Shown: positions 16,821 through 29,000, numbered from the stretch's first letter. The stretch is DNA of 64,000 nucleotides from Macropodus opercularis (GCA_030770545.1 JAUCMP010000028.1:16892001-16956000), one strand, 5' to 3'. Notes: generated from the sequence alone by a model not told the origin. A program made the numbers and translations.

Positions 16821-19647
16821 AAGCATCTTGTTCCTACATTATATCTGCCAAAGTAGTTCCCACATTTCGTTCCATGTTTCAGTTTCACTCAGTGATTAGT
16901 CATAAAAGTCTGTAGTTCAGTCCACTAATGGTCAGTAAAAAGTCAATTTAACAACTATCACCAAGATTGAAAAGCTTGAGTCACATCTTTTGTCGCGTTA
17001 CTGTGTGTGTTTGCATGATGTGTCCAGTTTCAGAAACAAGTACATGTTTCTAGAAGTTCTCCAACTTGTCTGTTGGCTCAAAGCAACGTTTGTGTAATCG
17101 CTCTAGTTTCCATGAAATGTTGCAGTGCCGCTACTTTCCAAGCCGCCTGCTGGTCTCTGGCACCGGTCGTTGCACCGTGTTCACCGTGATTATTCCATTA
17201 TTTGCACTTTTTACGCTCTGGAGCCTTTGGACGCAGCGTCTTAGACACAACACTAGCTCTGCTGTTAGCTGAGGGGAGGAGGACCGAAACACCAGGTGCT
17301 GTCCAAGCATCTCCGCCTGATTAACTGGAAGAGAAACAGAGATACCGCATACGTGATGGTGAAACGAGGAGGAGTGAATGAGCTGAGGCTGCGAGGGAGT
17401 GATGGAGGTAACGGGAGGTGAGAAGGAGGCGTGATGAGCAAGGCTGCGAATGCACACAACATCCGCTTCTAACCTCGTATCACACTCCCATAAAAGCTGC
17501 ACACGCACAAGCGTCTCCCAGCGGAGTCAGACAAAGGTCCAGGTTAAAGGTCAAATATGGCAAAGCGTGTACACCTAGACGGGAGCCAAAGGTCGGGCGC
17601 AGTGGGACGGCGATACGGGACACGAGGACAAAGACGGGCAGGAAGGATGCGTGGACGGCTCCACACCCTGAACCAGTCTGCTCCTCCTCTAATGCAGATC
17701 AGCGTGAATGTCTTAATTCCAAATGGAACAGCTGCATTCACAAACAAATCATCAATAAAACGAAGCATATAAATGACGTAACCTGCAGACCAACGCACCG
17801 GATGATAAAAACGAGTCATGTTGTGGCGACACAGCACAACGATCCATCCTGCAGTTCAGCGCATCAGCGTTAAACAAAGAGACGCTGCCGTTGCGACGGG
17901 GCTCAGTGAGTCGCAGCAGGAGGCACAAAGAGCAGAACGGTTGGTGGAAAAGACTCTTCTTGGGCCTGAGCGTTAATTAATTGACCTCCAGCCTCCAGCC
18001 AGGACCTGGTGCAGCTTTCAGACGGGACAATGAAATCACAGCTCACAGTCCGGACCCGCGAGAGAAAAACGGATGTTTGCGATGCTTCATGGAAGCTTTC
18101 CTGTGTGTGTGGGAGGAGTGTGTGTTTGTGTGCAGGCAGGTGGGTGGTAGCTTTGGAAAGAACACACCATTTAATTGAATTCTGCAGCTCCTTGTTATTC
18201 CAGTCATGACTGAGAGCCGCTCCGCGTTGTCCCAGTCGTGTGGGAGGCCCGGTCGTACCTGCACACACAGGCTGGCGTGTGTGTGTGTGAACACAGACGC
18301 AGGAATTGTGAGGTGGTTGCGGTTGCGCTGGTGTTTTTGTAGCACAACTCGAGTCCTGATGTGGTAACGAGGAGGGGAAGTGGTGAAAGCCAGCCCCGAA
18401 CCTCACCCTGAAAAGAAAGCATGAAACTGCCAGAACATTAATTCTCAACATGCATGTGTGTGTGTGAGTAAATGAGTCAGTGGATGAGCAGAAACAACCC
18501 AAACTGAACAAAGGAGGTGAAAATAGCAAACATTCAGCTTTAAGCCAGAGCAGACACCGTTTCCTGTTAACAAATAAGTTTAACCCCCGAGGGGTCAAAA
18601 GGAAAACAGGAGGCTCTAAGCTCAAGATCACAAGAGTTGGCTCAAACAGCCGTAGACGACGATAAACCACAACAGGCTTCATCTGGATGAACGGTTGGAT
18701 GCACTTGTTCACCATAGACCCACACGTGTTCATTGCTTGGATGTAACGAAGGCTGTTTGATCCAACCTTTGTGATTTTGAGCTTAGGCTCCTCCTAGTTA
18801 TCAGTGGGGTGGTTAAAAGATGGTGCATAAATGATCTACAGATAGATTTGACCAGGGCCCCTCTCTGAGAAACGAAGGATGGATCTCCACGCAGCGACCG
18901 GTTGGTCCACGCAGGAGCTGAAGGGTAACTCTCCAACAACCAAGCCTTCGCTCCACACACATGCACGCACAGCGATGTTCTGACCTGCTGTCGGTGACGA
19001 TGAAGGACGACAAATATAGTTACTTATAAATATACTAGTTATTGAAATGTGTCTCCTCTGGCCTCAGTGAAGTGAATATTAATTCACTACTTTAATCTTT
19101 CAACGACATCGCTGGAGAATGAGGAGACCACAACGCCAACAGCTCCTCTGTAGCAGCAGCTGCCACATCAGCCGCTGCGTCCAGGAAACGGTTTCATTTC
19201 AGGATTCGCTCACTTCGAGACATGCTCGGTTACAGTAGCTTCGACTTCGCCAAGTCGCCGTAAGACAATTGAACGCGGTCGGTCTCCAGTATGTGGGAAC
19301 CTGCCTCTGCTTGTGTTACGCCTCGTGTGCTGCGTAGTGCTTGGTGTTTCCATCTTCAAATAAAAAGCGTTTTCTATGTAGACTGTGTGTAATAGTCTCG
19401 ATGGTCATGTGCGACCGGTGTTTGCATCCGTAAAGGTCACCAATGCGTTTTCTTCCTTGTGTCTTCTAAACAGATTTTATTCATGTATGAGCTTCACTGA
19501 CCAGCTCTGCAAAAGCTATTTGTCACCTGAGGCGCCGTACGAAACACCTGCACACGTAACGTTGCTGTGCGTGCTGCTGTTCAGTGGCTAAATAAATGAA
19601 CGTGAGATTTAAGTGGCTGCTCTTTCCTGTGCCCAGGCTTTTCTTAC

Positions 19648-19747
19648 CTCCTCCTCGTCCTCTCGGCTTTTCTCTAAATTTCCCCGGGGACTCTGAGCCC
19701 CCCGGGTTTGGCTCGGTGTCACAGTCCCGGCAGCCATAATACTTCAT
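19648..19747 (-). other. Coding-like open segment with strong donor
   Basis: On the minus strand an ATG (19745-19747) opens 33 codons beginning MKYYGCRDCDTEPNPGG and ending at a consensus donor (GGAG|GTAAGA). The codons are fairly balanced and the sequence is not low complexity. No homologue is recognised and no partner exon was found. It may be a first exon of an unannotated transcript or an accident inside a conserved non-coding block. Confidence 0.15.
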
Positions 19748-20110
19748 CAGGCTTTTGCACCATTATTGGCAAGAGCACTTCATATCCTCTTAGCAGTTAT
19801 AGTTTTTCAATTTTCCTTTGAAATGCTGAGCCCAGCAGAACATATGGCAATATGTTGGCTTTCAGGCCTGGATTGGACTGAGCCTGTAGAGGCCACACAG
19901 CGTTTGGCCTCCCTGCGTTAGACGCTGATCACGGGCGGCGCGTTGTATGTTGAGGTGGGCGCCACCGTTCAGCGTGATCTGAATCCCAGGCAGGTTTAAC
20001 TCCCCTCTGATCCACTGGGCCTGTTTTTCAGCTGAGTGCGTCTCCTTTTCTCAAATACGTTCGCCAGCTATTGTATCATTTTCAAGACTTCAACAGACTA
20101 TGGATTTTTA
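19740..20110. promoter_or_regulatory. Candidate conserved non-coding element downstream of zeb1
   Basis: Non-repetitive sequence with a run of AT-rich words (GCACCATTATTGGCAAGAGC, TTCAATTTTCCTTTGAAAT, CATATGGCAATATG) about 0.3-0.6 kb past the predicted zeb1 poly(A) site. It resembles the conserved elements that flank developmental regulators. Not tested. Confidence 0.2.
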
Positions 20111-20403
20111 GTCCATTCCATTACTAATTCATGCCGTTAGAGGGACCGAGGCAGGATGAGGGTCGACCCTCCCAGAAACCTAATCTGGATCAATATGGTC
20201 GACCTTGGCAGCCTGGACGCGAAGGGTCTCTGAGGAAAGTACGCAGGTCGTTGGTTCTCACCATGAAAACCAGGACCTCATGCTAAGCTAACGCACAGCA
20301 CGGATACTGTCAGCTTGTGCGTTTGGTCGGGTGCGGAGTATATTTTAGACTTTACCCTCAAATTCAATATCATCACAACGTGAGCAGCTTGTAATTGATG
20401 TAT

Positions 20404-20409
20404 TTTATT
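20404..20409 (-). terminator. zeb1: zeb1 poly(A) signal
   Basis: TTTATT on the plus strand is AATAAA on the zeb1 strand, followed downstream by a TG-containing stretch (CACGTTGTGATGA on the minus strand). It lies just beyond the AT-rich 3' UTR and would give a 3' UTR of about 1.9 kb. Other AATAAA copies further left (about 19476) could serve longer forms. Confidence 0.5.
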
Positions 20410-20768
20410 GTGAGATGGGGAGTCATAAAAAATAAACAAAAAAAGAAAACAATAAAACAATCACTATAAAAAATGAAGGCGTTAAAAGGGGGTGGGGTAA
20501 AAAAGTGGCGTGGTCTTAACACTAACATATAAAGTAACAAATTGGCACAAACGAAACATAAGAATGTCAATATTATTTTGGCTTGGCAAAAAGGAGACTT
20601 CGTGGTTAAGGATCATCCTTCAATACAACAGCACACACTCATGCTATTAGACATACAATTAGTTTCAAAAGTTCAGTAGCTTCATATTAGAGAGGGGCAG
20701 GAAACTAAACTAATATGAGGATGTATGCAGAGAGGTCACAGGTTCCGATTTTAGGCTTCGTCCAAGGA

Positions 20769-20775
20769 AACACTG
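20769..20775 (-). promoter_or_regulatory. miR-141/200a seed match in zeb1 3' UTR (7-mer)
   Basis: The transcript strand reads CAGTGTT, complementary to nucleotides 2-8 of miR-141/200a. The base opposite miRNA position 1 is T, so it is a 7-mer site. Confidence 0.5.
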
Positions 20776-20983
20776 ACGTCACTACTTCAGAAGGCCGGAG
20801 TCTCGATTCCCAGGCTTGTTATTTGAATGTGAACCTTTATCATACTAAAATATATTATGGTATTAATACAAACTACAGTATTGTACACTACATGGTGTAA
20901 TAAATAACCACAAAGAAATATAAAAAACAGACACATAAATAGAAGGTTCTACTGAACAGACACCCATGTCGCCGGGCTGGGAA

Positions 20984-20991
20984 TAATACTG
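20984..20991 (-). promoter_or_regulatory. miR-200b/200c/429 seed match in zeb1 3' UTR (8-mer)
   Basis: The transcript strand reads CAGTATTA, a full 8-mer for the miR-200b/200c/429 seed. Confidence 0.65.
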
Positions 20992-21603
20992 CCGTTGCTC
21001 AACACATACAGTACACACGGAAACACAAAGACAGAAGAAACACGTGTTGAACTGAAGTCCTGGGATTCGTGTTTGCCTACGTTTGTTACCTGAAGAGATG
21101 TCTGCGCGTGCATTCGAGTTCATTTAGTGGAAACAGAAGCAACGTTCTGTTCGGGTGACGAACCAAAGGTAACAGTGTTGATCTCGGACTCGCTGAACCT
21201 GATCATATTCTGACTTTAACAGCAATATTCAATGGCACTTCTGATATGCATGTTCCTTTGTTTGCATAAGGCTTGGAGGGGTCTCTGGGTTCTGGCTAAC
21301 GCTTGAAGGGGAAGAGAGAAACTACTCTCAGCACAGGGAAGCGCTTCTCGGTCACAGCGTTGTTAGTCCGCCTACGCTAGCGTCTGGTGCGTCGCTGCTG
21401 CACTTGAGTCCAAAGCAATAAATTAGCAAGCGTTAACTGCTGGCTTGAGCCGCTGTAGCTGCAGGTTCTCCTCCTTGTTACGTCTTTGGGCTAAGCTAGG
21501 CTACGCTAAGCTAATTAGCGAGCGCTAACTGTCGCCGTGGCCTCGTTACCTTCAGGCTGGAGAGCCATTTGAGCTAATTTCCCACAATTTCAAGCTGTGT
21601 AAA

Positions 21604-21610
21604 AACACTG
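21604..21610 (-). promoter_or_regulatory. miR-141/200a seed match in zeb1 3' UTR (7-mer)
   Basis: The transcript strand reads CAGTGTT, a 7-mer match to the miR-141/200a seed. Confidence 0.55.
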
Positions 21611-21771
21611 GTTTGTAAAAGACACTGACAACGATGTGCCAACATCTGTCTCATAAATCAACTGCAACAGAACCTGGCAGGCGTCTGCTTTCTCCTTAAG
21701 GCTCACAACCCAATTAAAAGCGCAACAGAACCAGCATCTTCTAGTGTGATGGCCTCGTAATTCTAGTGCAG

Positions 21772-21779
21772 TAATACTG
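21772..21779 (-). promoter_or_regulatory. miR-200b/200c/429 seed match in zeb1 3' UTR (8-mer)
   Basis: The transcript strand reads CAGTATTA, a full 8-mer. It lies about 95 bases from the next miR-200b/c site at 21874. Confidence 0.7.
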
Positions 21780-21873
21780 AAGGGTAGACAACACAACTCA
21801 ACCGCTCAATTCAAAGGTAAACCAAGCCACTTGTAGTGCACAGGATTTTCTTATTTTCCTTCCAACTTAATAA

Positions 21874-21880
21874 AATACTG
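21874..21880 (-). promoter_or_regulatory. miR-200b/200c/429 seed match in zeb1 3' UTR (7-mer)
   Basis: The transcript strand reads CAGTATT, followed by T, so a 7-mer-m8 site. Confidence 0.65.
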
Positions 21881-21967
21881 ACTTTTTGTTCATTGGCAAT
21901 AAAAAGGTATAGAAATATCTCCCAACTGTACAGCTTTTAAAGGTTAAAATATGCGTGATAAAATTAG

Positions 21968-21975
21968 TAACACTG
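21968..21975 (-). promoter_or_regulatory. miR-141/200a seed match in zeb1 3' UTR (8-mer)
   Basis: The transcript strand reads CAGTGTTA, a full 8-mer for miR-141/200a. Confidence 0.7.
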
Positions 21976-22116
21976 ATAAAAAGAAATGACCCAATGTGTT
22001 TTAGTAATAAAACATTATCTAAAACATGTCGGCTCTAGCTTCCAAAGTCTGTGTAATGCATTTCTTTTGTTTGTCAAAATTTGTGTTCGTCTTCATTGTT
22101 TTCTTTACAAATCTTC

Positions 22117-22124
22117 TAACACTG
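22117..22124 (-). promoter_or_regulatory. miR-141/200a seed match in zeb1 3' UTR (8-mer)
   Basis: The transcript strand reads CAGTGTTA, a full 8-mer about 170 bases past the stop codon, the position where 3' UTR sites tend to be most effective. Confidence 0.7.
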
Positions 22125-22296
22125 AGAAATTGTTCTCCTGTGGAAAAGTCACTAGTATTTTTCAGGCACACCTGGATTTCTACACAGTAGTGAACTGAAG
22201 CCAACTGTCAGAGAGACCAGACGTCTCCTCCTGCATTTGCTTGTCTGCTCAGGGAGAGGATGTGATTGTGTCTCATGCAGGAGGCTTCCTCCTCGT

Positions 22297-23015
22297 TTAG
22301 TCAGTGTCTCCTCGCTCCTGCGACGTCTGATCCTCATCGTCAGAAGCCACGTTCCTGGTTGTTTCGCCTCCGTTCTCCTCTGTGTCCTCGCCCCCTGCTT
22401 CCATCAGTCGTCCTTCTGTGTCCACCGCCTGCTCTTGCTCCATCTCGACTACTTGTTCTTCCACCTGCCTCGTGTCAGCCTCCTCTCCCTCCTCATTCAT
22501 TTCTACCTCTGTTTTCTCCTTCTCCCTGCCGCCTTCCACCACCCCTCTCTCTGTTTCCTCCTCATTCCTCTCTCCTAGCTCGTCTTCCTCCTCCTCGTCC
22601 CCTCCTTCATCTCCTATCTGCACCACCTGGATGTCGTCCATGTCCACCACGCCTTCCTCCTCCTCCTCCTCCTCCTCGCTTTCGTCATCTCTGGTGCTAC
22701 TCCCTCGTTCATCCAAATCCAGCTGGGAGGGAGCCAAGTGCCGCCTCTGTACCTGGCTCAGTGTCTCCAACTCAGCCTGGACCTCGGAGTCGTCCTCTGG
22801 ACTCTCCCGGCCTCCTCCCTGGTTGTGTGTCTCCTTCTTGCAGTAGGAGTAGCGGTGGTTCATGTGCTGGGAGTAGGACCCTGAGTGGGAGAATCGCTTG
22901 CCGCACTTGTCGCACTGGTACGGCTTCTCCCCCGAGTGGAGCCTCATGTGTTCGATCAAGTGGTGTTTGTGTTTGAAGGCCTTGCTGCAGATGCTGCACT
23001 CGTGGGGCCGCTTCC
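22297..23015 (-). CDS. zeb1: zeb1 exon 8: zinc fingers 6-7 and acidic tail
   Basis: 719 bases, residues 857-1094 and the TAA stop. It begins KRPHECSICSKAFKHKHHLI with finger 6 (862-882), followed by the TGEKP-like linker HSGEKPYQC and finger 7 (890-909), then a long Glu/Asp-rich tail with a poly-Glu run. The tail is encoded partly by a (TCC)n tract on the plus strand near 22645-22677, so its length may vary between individuals. Acceptor TTGGCAG. Confidence 0.97.
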
Positions 23016-26000
23016 CTGCCAAGCAAGAGAAAATAAATAGAACGTATTTCACCAAAATCACGACTGTTTTGTGTTAAAGGCCACAATCACAGCGAGTCCC
23101 CCCACATTGTTGCGTCAAAGGCGTCAAAGCTTACGAGGACCAAACCATATCTATCGTCAACGTATCCAAGGAGAACATTTGAAAACAATACAACAAAATC
23201 ACAACAACCGAGCTTAAAACCTGTCAAGGAAACTTTATCCAGGCAGCGAGCAGCCAGTTTCACCTACAATGAGGTCATTTGGAGCCGAACACTGTTCTTT
23301 CAAGCCAGGTATCAGCGTAATAAAGAAAAAAATGCCTCGGAGAGCTTTGACCTGATATTGGCCACGGAATCATCATCCTGGAGCAACGCAAATCACTACC
23401 AGAGCTCCCCTCTTGCAACATTTGGTGCTTCACATGAGAAGCTGGCAGTGCAGAGGTGGGGAGTTGGCGGAAAGAAATTCTCAGACCTCTTCTGTGCTGG
23501 TTGAGTAATACCTGCTGGAATAGAGGTGTCCACCCTTTCTTACGCTAGAGCTGAAAATCCCCCTTCCCTCACACTCTGACTCATCCTTCCCAGGACCCTG
23601 CAGTGAGCGATGGTGAGGCATGTTCCATCTGTAACTGTTTGTGTTTTACTGGGAAACAACACACATTTGTACTTACCCGTGTGCTCGTATTTGTGTCTCA
23701 GGAGGGAGCTGCTCTTCTGGAAGATCTTGTCACACAGGTCGCAGGCGTACATGCCACTTTCCGTCTTCTTCATCTTCTTCCGCGGAGGCCCCGAGTCGGA
23801 GTCGTTCTGCTCCTCCATGGTGGACAGGCCGTCTGAGCCCGTGTCCTGTTTGTCCTCCTGAAAAATGTCAATGACAAAGACAACTCAGACTGAGCGCCTT
23901 GTGCCACAAATACCAGTGAACGGGAAACTGCTGCGTCATGCCCAGCTCATCGCCGAGTCGTCACAGATGTTTTCCTTTCCCTGGTACTGTCCACTGATTC
24001 AGATTTCTCATGTGTCCACCCACCAACGCAGTGAATGAGCTTGTAAGGCTTTATTAAGAAGCAGATGTACACACAACCTCTTTTTCTTACTAGGCAGGTC
24101 TAGGCCAATCCACTTAACACAAAAGTATAATACAACAACAATAAATCAATGACACAGGCAAAGGTGTGGTGTTTAAACAGATTCCAGCAAATCAATAGCA
24201 GCTGTAGTAAAGTGCAGCCTCATGTCCTCTGGGTGACAGCCCAGGAAGAAGCCAGATCTACATCCATCATTACCAGCCCATTAGGTGTCTGCACAATGAA
24301 CAACTATTAAAGCACATCGGACATTTCTATATATGACTTATTGATTATTCTGTGCATGCCTTTACACCATCTGTCATGTTCTAGTGGTTTTGAACAGTGC
24401 GATGGAAAGGTCTGGACTCGTGGCTCCAAGCAGAGGAAGGCAAATTCAGCTCCGCTACACCCGATTCTTCAGTGAGACACTCAGTCCTTTTCAGCGTTGG
24501 AGCTGTTTGCGAGCTTGAGCAAGATGTGCGGGTTTAAAACAACACCTAGTAGGTGGTTCTTGGTACCGTGGGCCAGGACGAGGCTGGTTTTCTCAATGAT
24601 GGCTATGTGCTAAGCTAAAACTGGTTAGACTTGAATTTTAATGAACATTCATTTATACTTTCAGCTGACAGAGGGACAAAAGCGGCCACACACCTTGAGT
24701 CCGTTGAGGTGGATAGTCTCGTGCATCTCGGTCCCTGCGGGGCTGCTTGCTGTAGTGGTATAGGTGTAGGCCAGCTGAGGAATCAGGATGGTCTGTTTGT
24801 TGGTGCTAGCCAGTGCCTTTAGGCATTGCATTGTGGTGACAATATCTAGGGCTTTGCCACTTAGCTGGCTGGCATAGAGTGGGACAGGGCTGGAGCCCAG
24901 GGCTGAGAGCGGGGAAGCTTCTTTCCTTGTGCAAGTTAAGTTTAGGGGTTCGTCGTCAGTGCTAGGGCCACAGAAAGACGAGGGCTTGACGCACACTTTA
25001 GCCACAGCTTTTTCCGCTTCCTCTCTGGCGGACTTTGGCAGTGACAGGTCCAGGGGCCCCTCTGTGCTCTGAGGGGCCTGGGTGGGGACAGGACTGCCGG
25101 ATGTCAGGTTTAGTGGTGAGGGGGGAGCTGGCGAGCTATGAGCGCCATCGACTTCTGCTGGCGTGGCCTCTGTGGGGCTGTCCTGGATCACAGAGGGGTT
25201 CGTGGCCATGCCCTTGCCTGGGACCAGCGATACCACGCTGCTAGCTTCATAAATGTCCTCTTCTTCCGAAGGGGGCGTTGGGGCACCCAGTGATATCTGA
25301 CCCTCCTGCATTTTGTCAAACCACTTCTTAACCACATGGACTGGGAGACTGACCGAGTCAGAAATCTTGGCCAGCTCATCCTTAGTGGGCTCTGCATTTA
25401 GGGCAAAGTAGGCCTTAAGCAGGGACAAAAGGTTCTTGGGTTGGTTGCAGAGTCCTCCCTCTGAGAGCAGGGCAGCGACAGCAGACTCCGACGTATCCAA
25501 CCCGGTTCCGTTCAGCCTGAGACAGTCCTTCTTGCAGTGCTTGAGGGCATGGAGTGCTTCCAGCCCCACGGGGCAGCTATCACACAGGAGACAGGTTTTA
25601 GTGGTCTTTTCCTCTTTTTCTTTAGTCTCGTTGAGCTTGATGCCCCTGCATGTAAGGTCTTCTGGGAGTTTCTGAGACTTGAAGGTGTCAGTGGTCTGAG
25701 CTGGTGTTACTGCTTCAGGCTCTTTCTTCAGGTTTTGGGCTGTAAGCTGGCCCTGGTTGGGTTCCAGGCTGCAGTTAATAATGATTTTTGCATTTCCATC
25801 CTGTCCCACAATCGGCAGGCTGATGGCTGAGATGAGCTGCTGCTGTGGGGGGTGGAGCGTTCCAGTGGTTAAGCCAGTGTTAAGCCCCTGACCTTTGGCA
25901 TTGTTTTCCAGCACCTGGCGAATGACGTTACCATCCACCGCCACCTTCAGGGCATTTTGCAGGTCTGCGAGGTTGATGCTGATGGGTGACACCAGCCCCA

Positions 26001-29000
26001 CAGTGGGCAGGACCACGGCCTGCACCGTTCCTTGCAGAGGAGCTGCAGCGCCTCCGTTGAAGACCCCGCCGTTCATGGCAGCTACAACGGGGGATGTTAT
26101 CACCGCTGGCTTGTACTCGTAGTCCATGGGCTCAGTCTTGATCTCGCTGAGGGGCAGCTGTTCCTGCAGGGGCTTGCTGTGCTCCAGCTTTTCCCTAATC
26201 TGGGCGTGAAGAGCCGAGGTTTGTGTGGGCAGCATGGGCGATGCACCCTGGGCCTGGGTTTTGGCGCTCCCAGAGCGTGGTCGGCCGTTCACTGAGATGA
26301 CGCTTATGCACTTCTTACTGCTGATGTGAGAGCTGTAGGAGCCTGAGTGGGAGAATCGCTTCTTGCAGTTGGAGCACTCATAGGGTTTCTCTCCTGCGAG
26401 TATGACAGACAAAGACAGGAGGGGGAGAGGCCGATTTCCATTAGTGAATGAAGCCAAATGAGAAAGCACGGCTATGAGCTCTACGGCAGGAAAAAGCTCT
26501 AATGCGTTTCAACGATGCTTAAATGCTGATGTAATGGCACCGTTGGGAAATGCTTCTCTAATTGCTGTGCCATAATACCAAAAGAAACACAATTATGGCA
26601 CATTAAAGATGTGCACACGACGGAAATAAAAAGAAGGCCATCTAAATACAGGGAGCTGGCTAAAGCATAAATAAAACATCCATAGTGGAGCCATCAGTGG
26701 CCAACGCAGGACCATCAATCAATCTGCAGGCAGAACGTGAACGCACACACCCACGGGCACGCTGCCATGGTGACAGGGCTTGTCCACTCACCGCTGTGGA
26801 TGCGGAGGTGCTCCTTCAGATGGTGCTTGTATTTAAACGCCTTGCCACATTCTGTGCACTTGAATTTACGATTGCCTCCCGACTGTGTGATGTGTCTCTG
26901 TCAGATGAGGTGAGAGGGGTCATTCAGTGACATACACAATGAAAACACAACCTTTGAACAGCTGCTAATTCATGTCACAATGGCTTTAATCAATCAAGGG
27001 CAAAAGTTCATATTTATCTGTGGTGTTTGAAAGCGAGCTGCTATAGCTTCAGCATAGGTTTGTAGAGGCGTAGTACTACGCTACGAAGCCCAAACACGCC
27101 GTCCCTTCACACCTTTACACCCCTAAACATTCACAGCTGGGTTCTACCTGCTCCCGCCCGCTCTTGTGGACCGTCATGTGCCTCTCCAGCTGAGCGCGGT
27201 ACGCGAAGCTGTAGCTGCACTCGGGGCAGCTGAAGCTCTCTTCCGTCTGCTCGTGCCGGTACTTGATGTGCTCCTTCAGAGAGCTGTAACGCTTGTAGCC
27301 GCGTGCACAATATGGGCAAGTGAGTAACTGAGAGAAAGAGTCGGGGGTTCCTGGATGGAAACACACAAAAGGGAAGAGTTACAAAGACATGTGACCATGG
27401 GGTGAGGGAGGGAGGAAGGGGTTAAAGGCCTTTGAAGCTGCCTTCACACTCCTCTGCTGAAGGAACCTCCCCCTCAGGTAAACAGCAGCCAGGTAACCAC
27501 ATGGTTAGACAGCTCCCTGTCACGGTGGGTTGACAATGCAGGACTCATTCTGCTTTTACTCACACCGAGCTTAGCAATTACCACTTCCACAGGCTTCAAA
27601 TTCATCATCTGGTTGCTTATTGTGCGTCAGCAGTGGTTCAGAAACACCCACACACGAGCAAGCGAACCTGGTAAACAAGCGCTGCCTTGCTGCATCCGAG
27701 CTGCATCCGAGCTGCTAACAGAGGGCCTCAGTTGCCGGCTCCCACACAGTTAAGCATTACTTCGTTAACAGGTGATGTATTAAGTTCTCCGGTGGGACAG
27801 GTGAGGGCCTCGGGATGAGAATGCACACACATTACCGCCCAGGTAGCCGTGAGTCAGAGCTTGCACAGACGCGACAAATTTACTCAGGTGTTGCTTTTCC
27901 TCTTCCTCCCCCGCTCCCTCCTCCCTCTCTGTTTCACCCTCTGTGGTAGCAGGTAAAAGCCAAAAGCCCCGGAGCAATAAACGGCCCCGTGTGCTGCACT
28001 TAACAAATGGTGGAGTGGCGTTAATGGGGTGGAGTTAACACCTGAGGTGAGACGGGGAGCAGGTAAAGCCATCCCCAGGGGGCAGTAATTACGGGGTAGG
28101 TGCAATAACAGTGTGAGAGCTCAGCAACCGTCTCAGCTCTCAGGTGGAAATGTAGTGTGTGTGTTAGTGTGTGTGTAGAGACACAGGGCCGCTCGCTTGT
28201 GTGTCTTCCATACAAAGACATGGAAGCAACGAGCACACAGCTGAAAGATGTGGCGCTTCGTGACGTGAAGAGCGTGTGGTGTGATGTGTACCGTTCTCGT
28301 CGTGACTCCTGGCTTCAGGCGTGCCCCGTCGTTGTGGTTCGTCCTCTGGGGCCTCTGGGTAGATGACGGCCGTGTCTTGTTGCTGGAGCATCTCCTCCAC
28401 CAGCGCGTCCGTGCTCACGTCATCTTCACCGTCGGACCCGCCGTCCTCCTTCACTGTGATGGATAAAACATCCACAGATTAGTGCCGTGTCTTCTACAAG
28501 GTATTACTGATCACCCGGTTTTTCTTTTCTCTCGACGGACGCTGCGCACATGAAATGTGACCGTGCTGCAGCGAAGCGAGCTCCGCTGTCAGCTTCAAGC
28601 CCACAGACCTGTTCGCGTCTGTCCGTTCATTAGTTGATCATCTCCACCTGATGTGGTGCTGCAGACAGTTACTGCACAGACACTACCAGAGGAAAGAGCT
28701 GAGCCGGTCGGCGTGGTCCAGAGTATAATTCCTGTATCACGCTACTGTGTCGGAGCAGAGAATAATGCTGGGGTGAGCGTTCAGCAGCTGTTTGGGGGCT
28801 GATTAAGGCCACCCCCTGCTTGTGTTTTGTGAGTGGTTCGTGCTGAACGACGGGACCAGCTGTGTTCTCCTCCGAGATGGGAACAGGTGTCACAGCACAT
28901 ACCAGAACGCTGACATCCAGCCCTGCCTGGGCTTCCATTCGTTGCTATGGTTAGTAAAGACTACTGGCCTGTGAGCGGTAACACAGGGAGCCCGTGTGCG

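Larger units (their letters stand above)
11301..20380. other. Convergent intergenic space between arhgap12 and zeb1
   Basis: About 9 kb with no convincing protein gene. It holds a T/A-rich block with repeated TAATTA/ATTAAT motifs (12040-12360), further conserved-looking AT-rich blocks (13850-14130, 14660-14960, 19740-20110), TG-rich simple sequence around 18110-18470, a tRNA-like SINE fragment near 16770-16815 and a short coding-like segment at 19648-19747. Long open frames on both strands (for example 17903-18733) have low-complexity His/Thr and Ser/Pro composition and look accidental. Confidence 0.6.
20404..22296 (-). other. zeb1: zeb1 3' untranslated region
   Basis: AT-rich sequence from the TAA stop to the predicted poly(A) signal. 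It holds seven miR-200 family seed matches (listed separately) and a stretch near 21360-21530 rich in TTAGC/GCTAA words. The minus-strand frames here are short, as expected for a UTR. The 3' boundary is inferred. Confidence 0.7.

Noticed and set aside
17903..18733. 276-codon minus-strand open frame
   Set aside because: Driven by CA-type simple sequence (repeated His-Thr) and Ser/Pro stretches, with no domain and overlapping frames equally open.
22266..22976. 236-codon plus-strand frame antisense to the last zeb1 exon
   Set aside because: It is the mirror of the Glu-rich zeb1 tail (Pro/Ser/Leu-rich by complementarity) and has no independent support.
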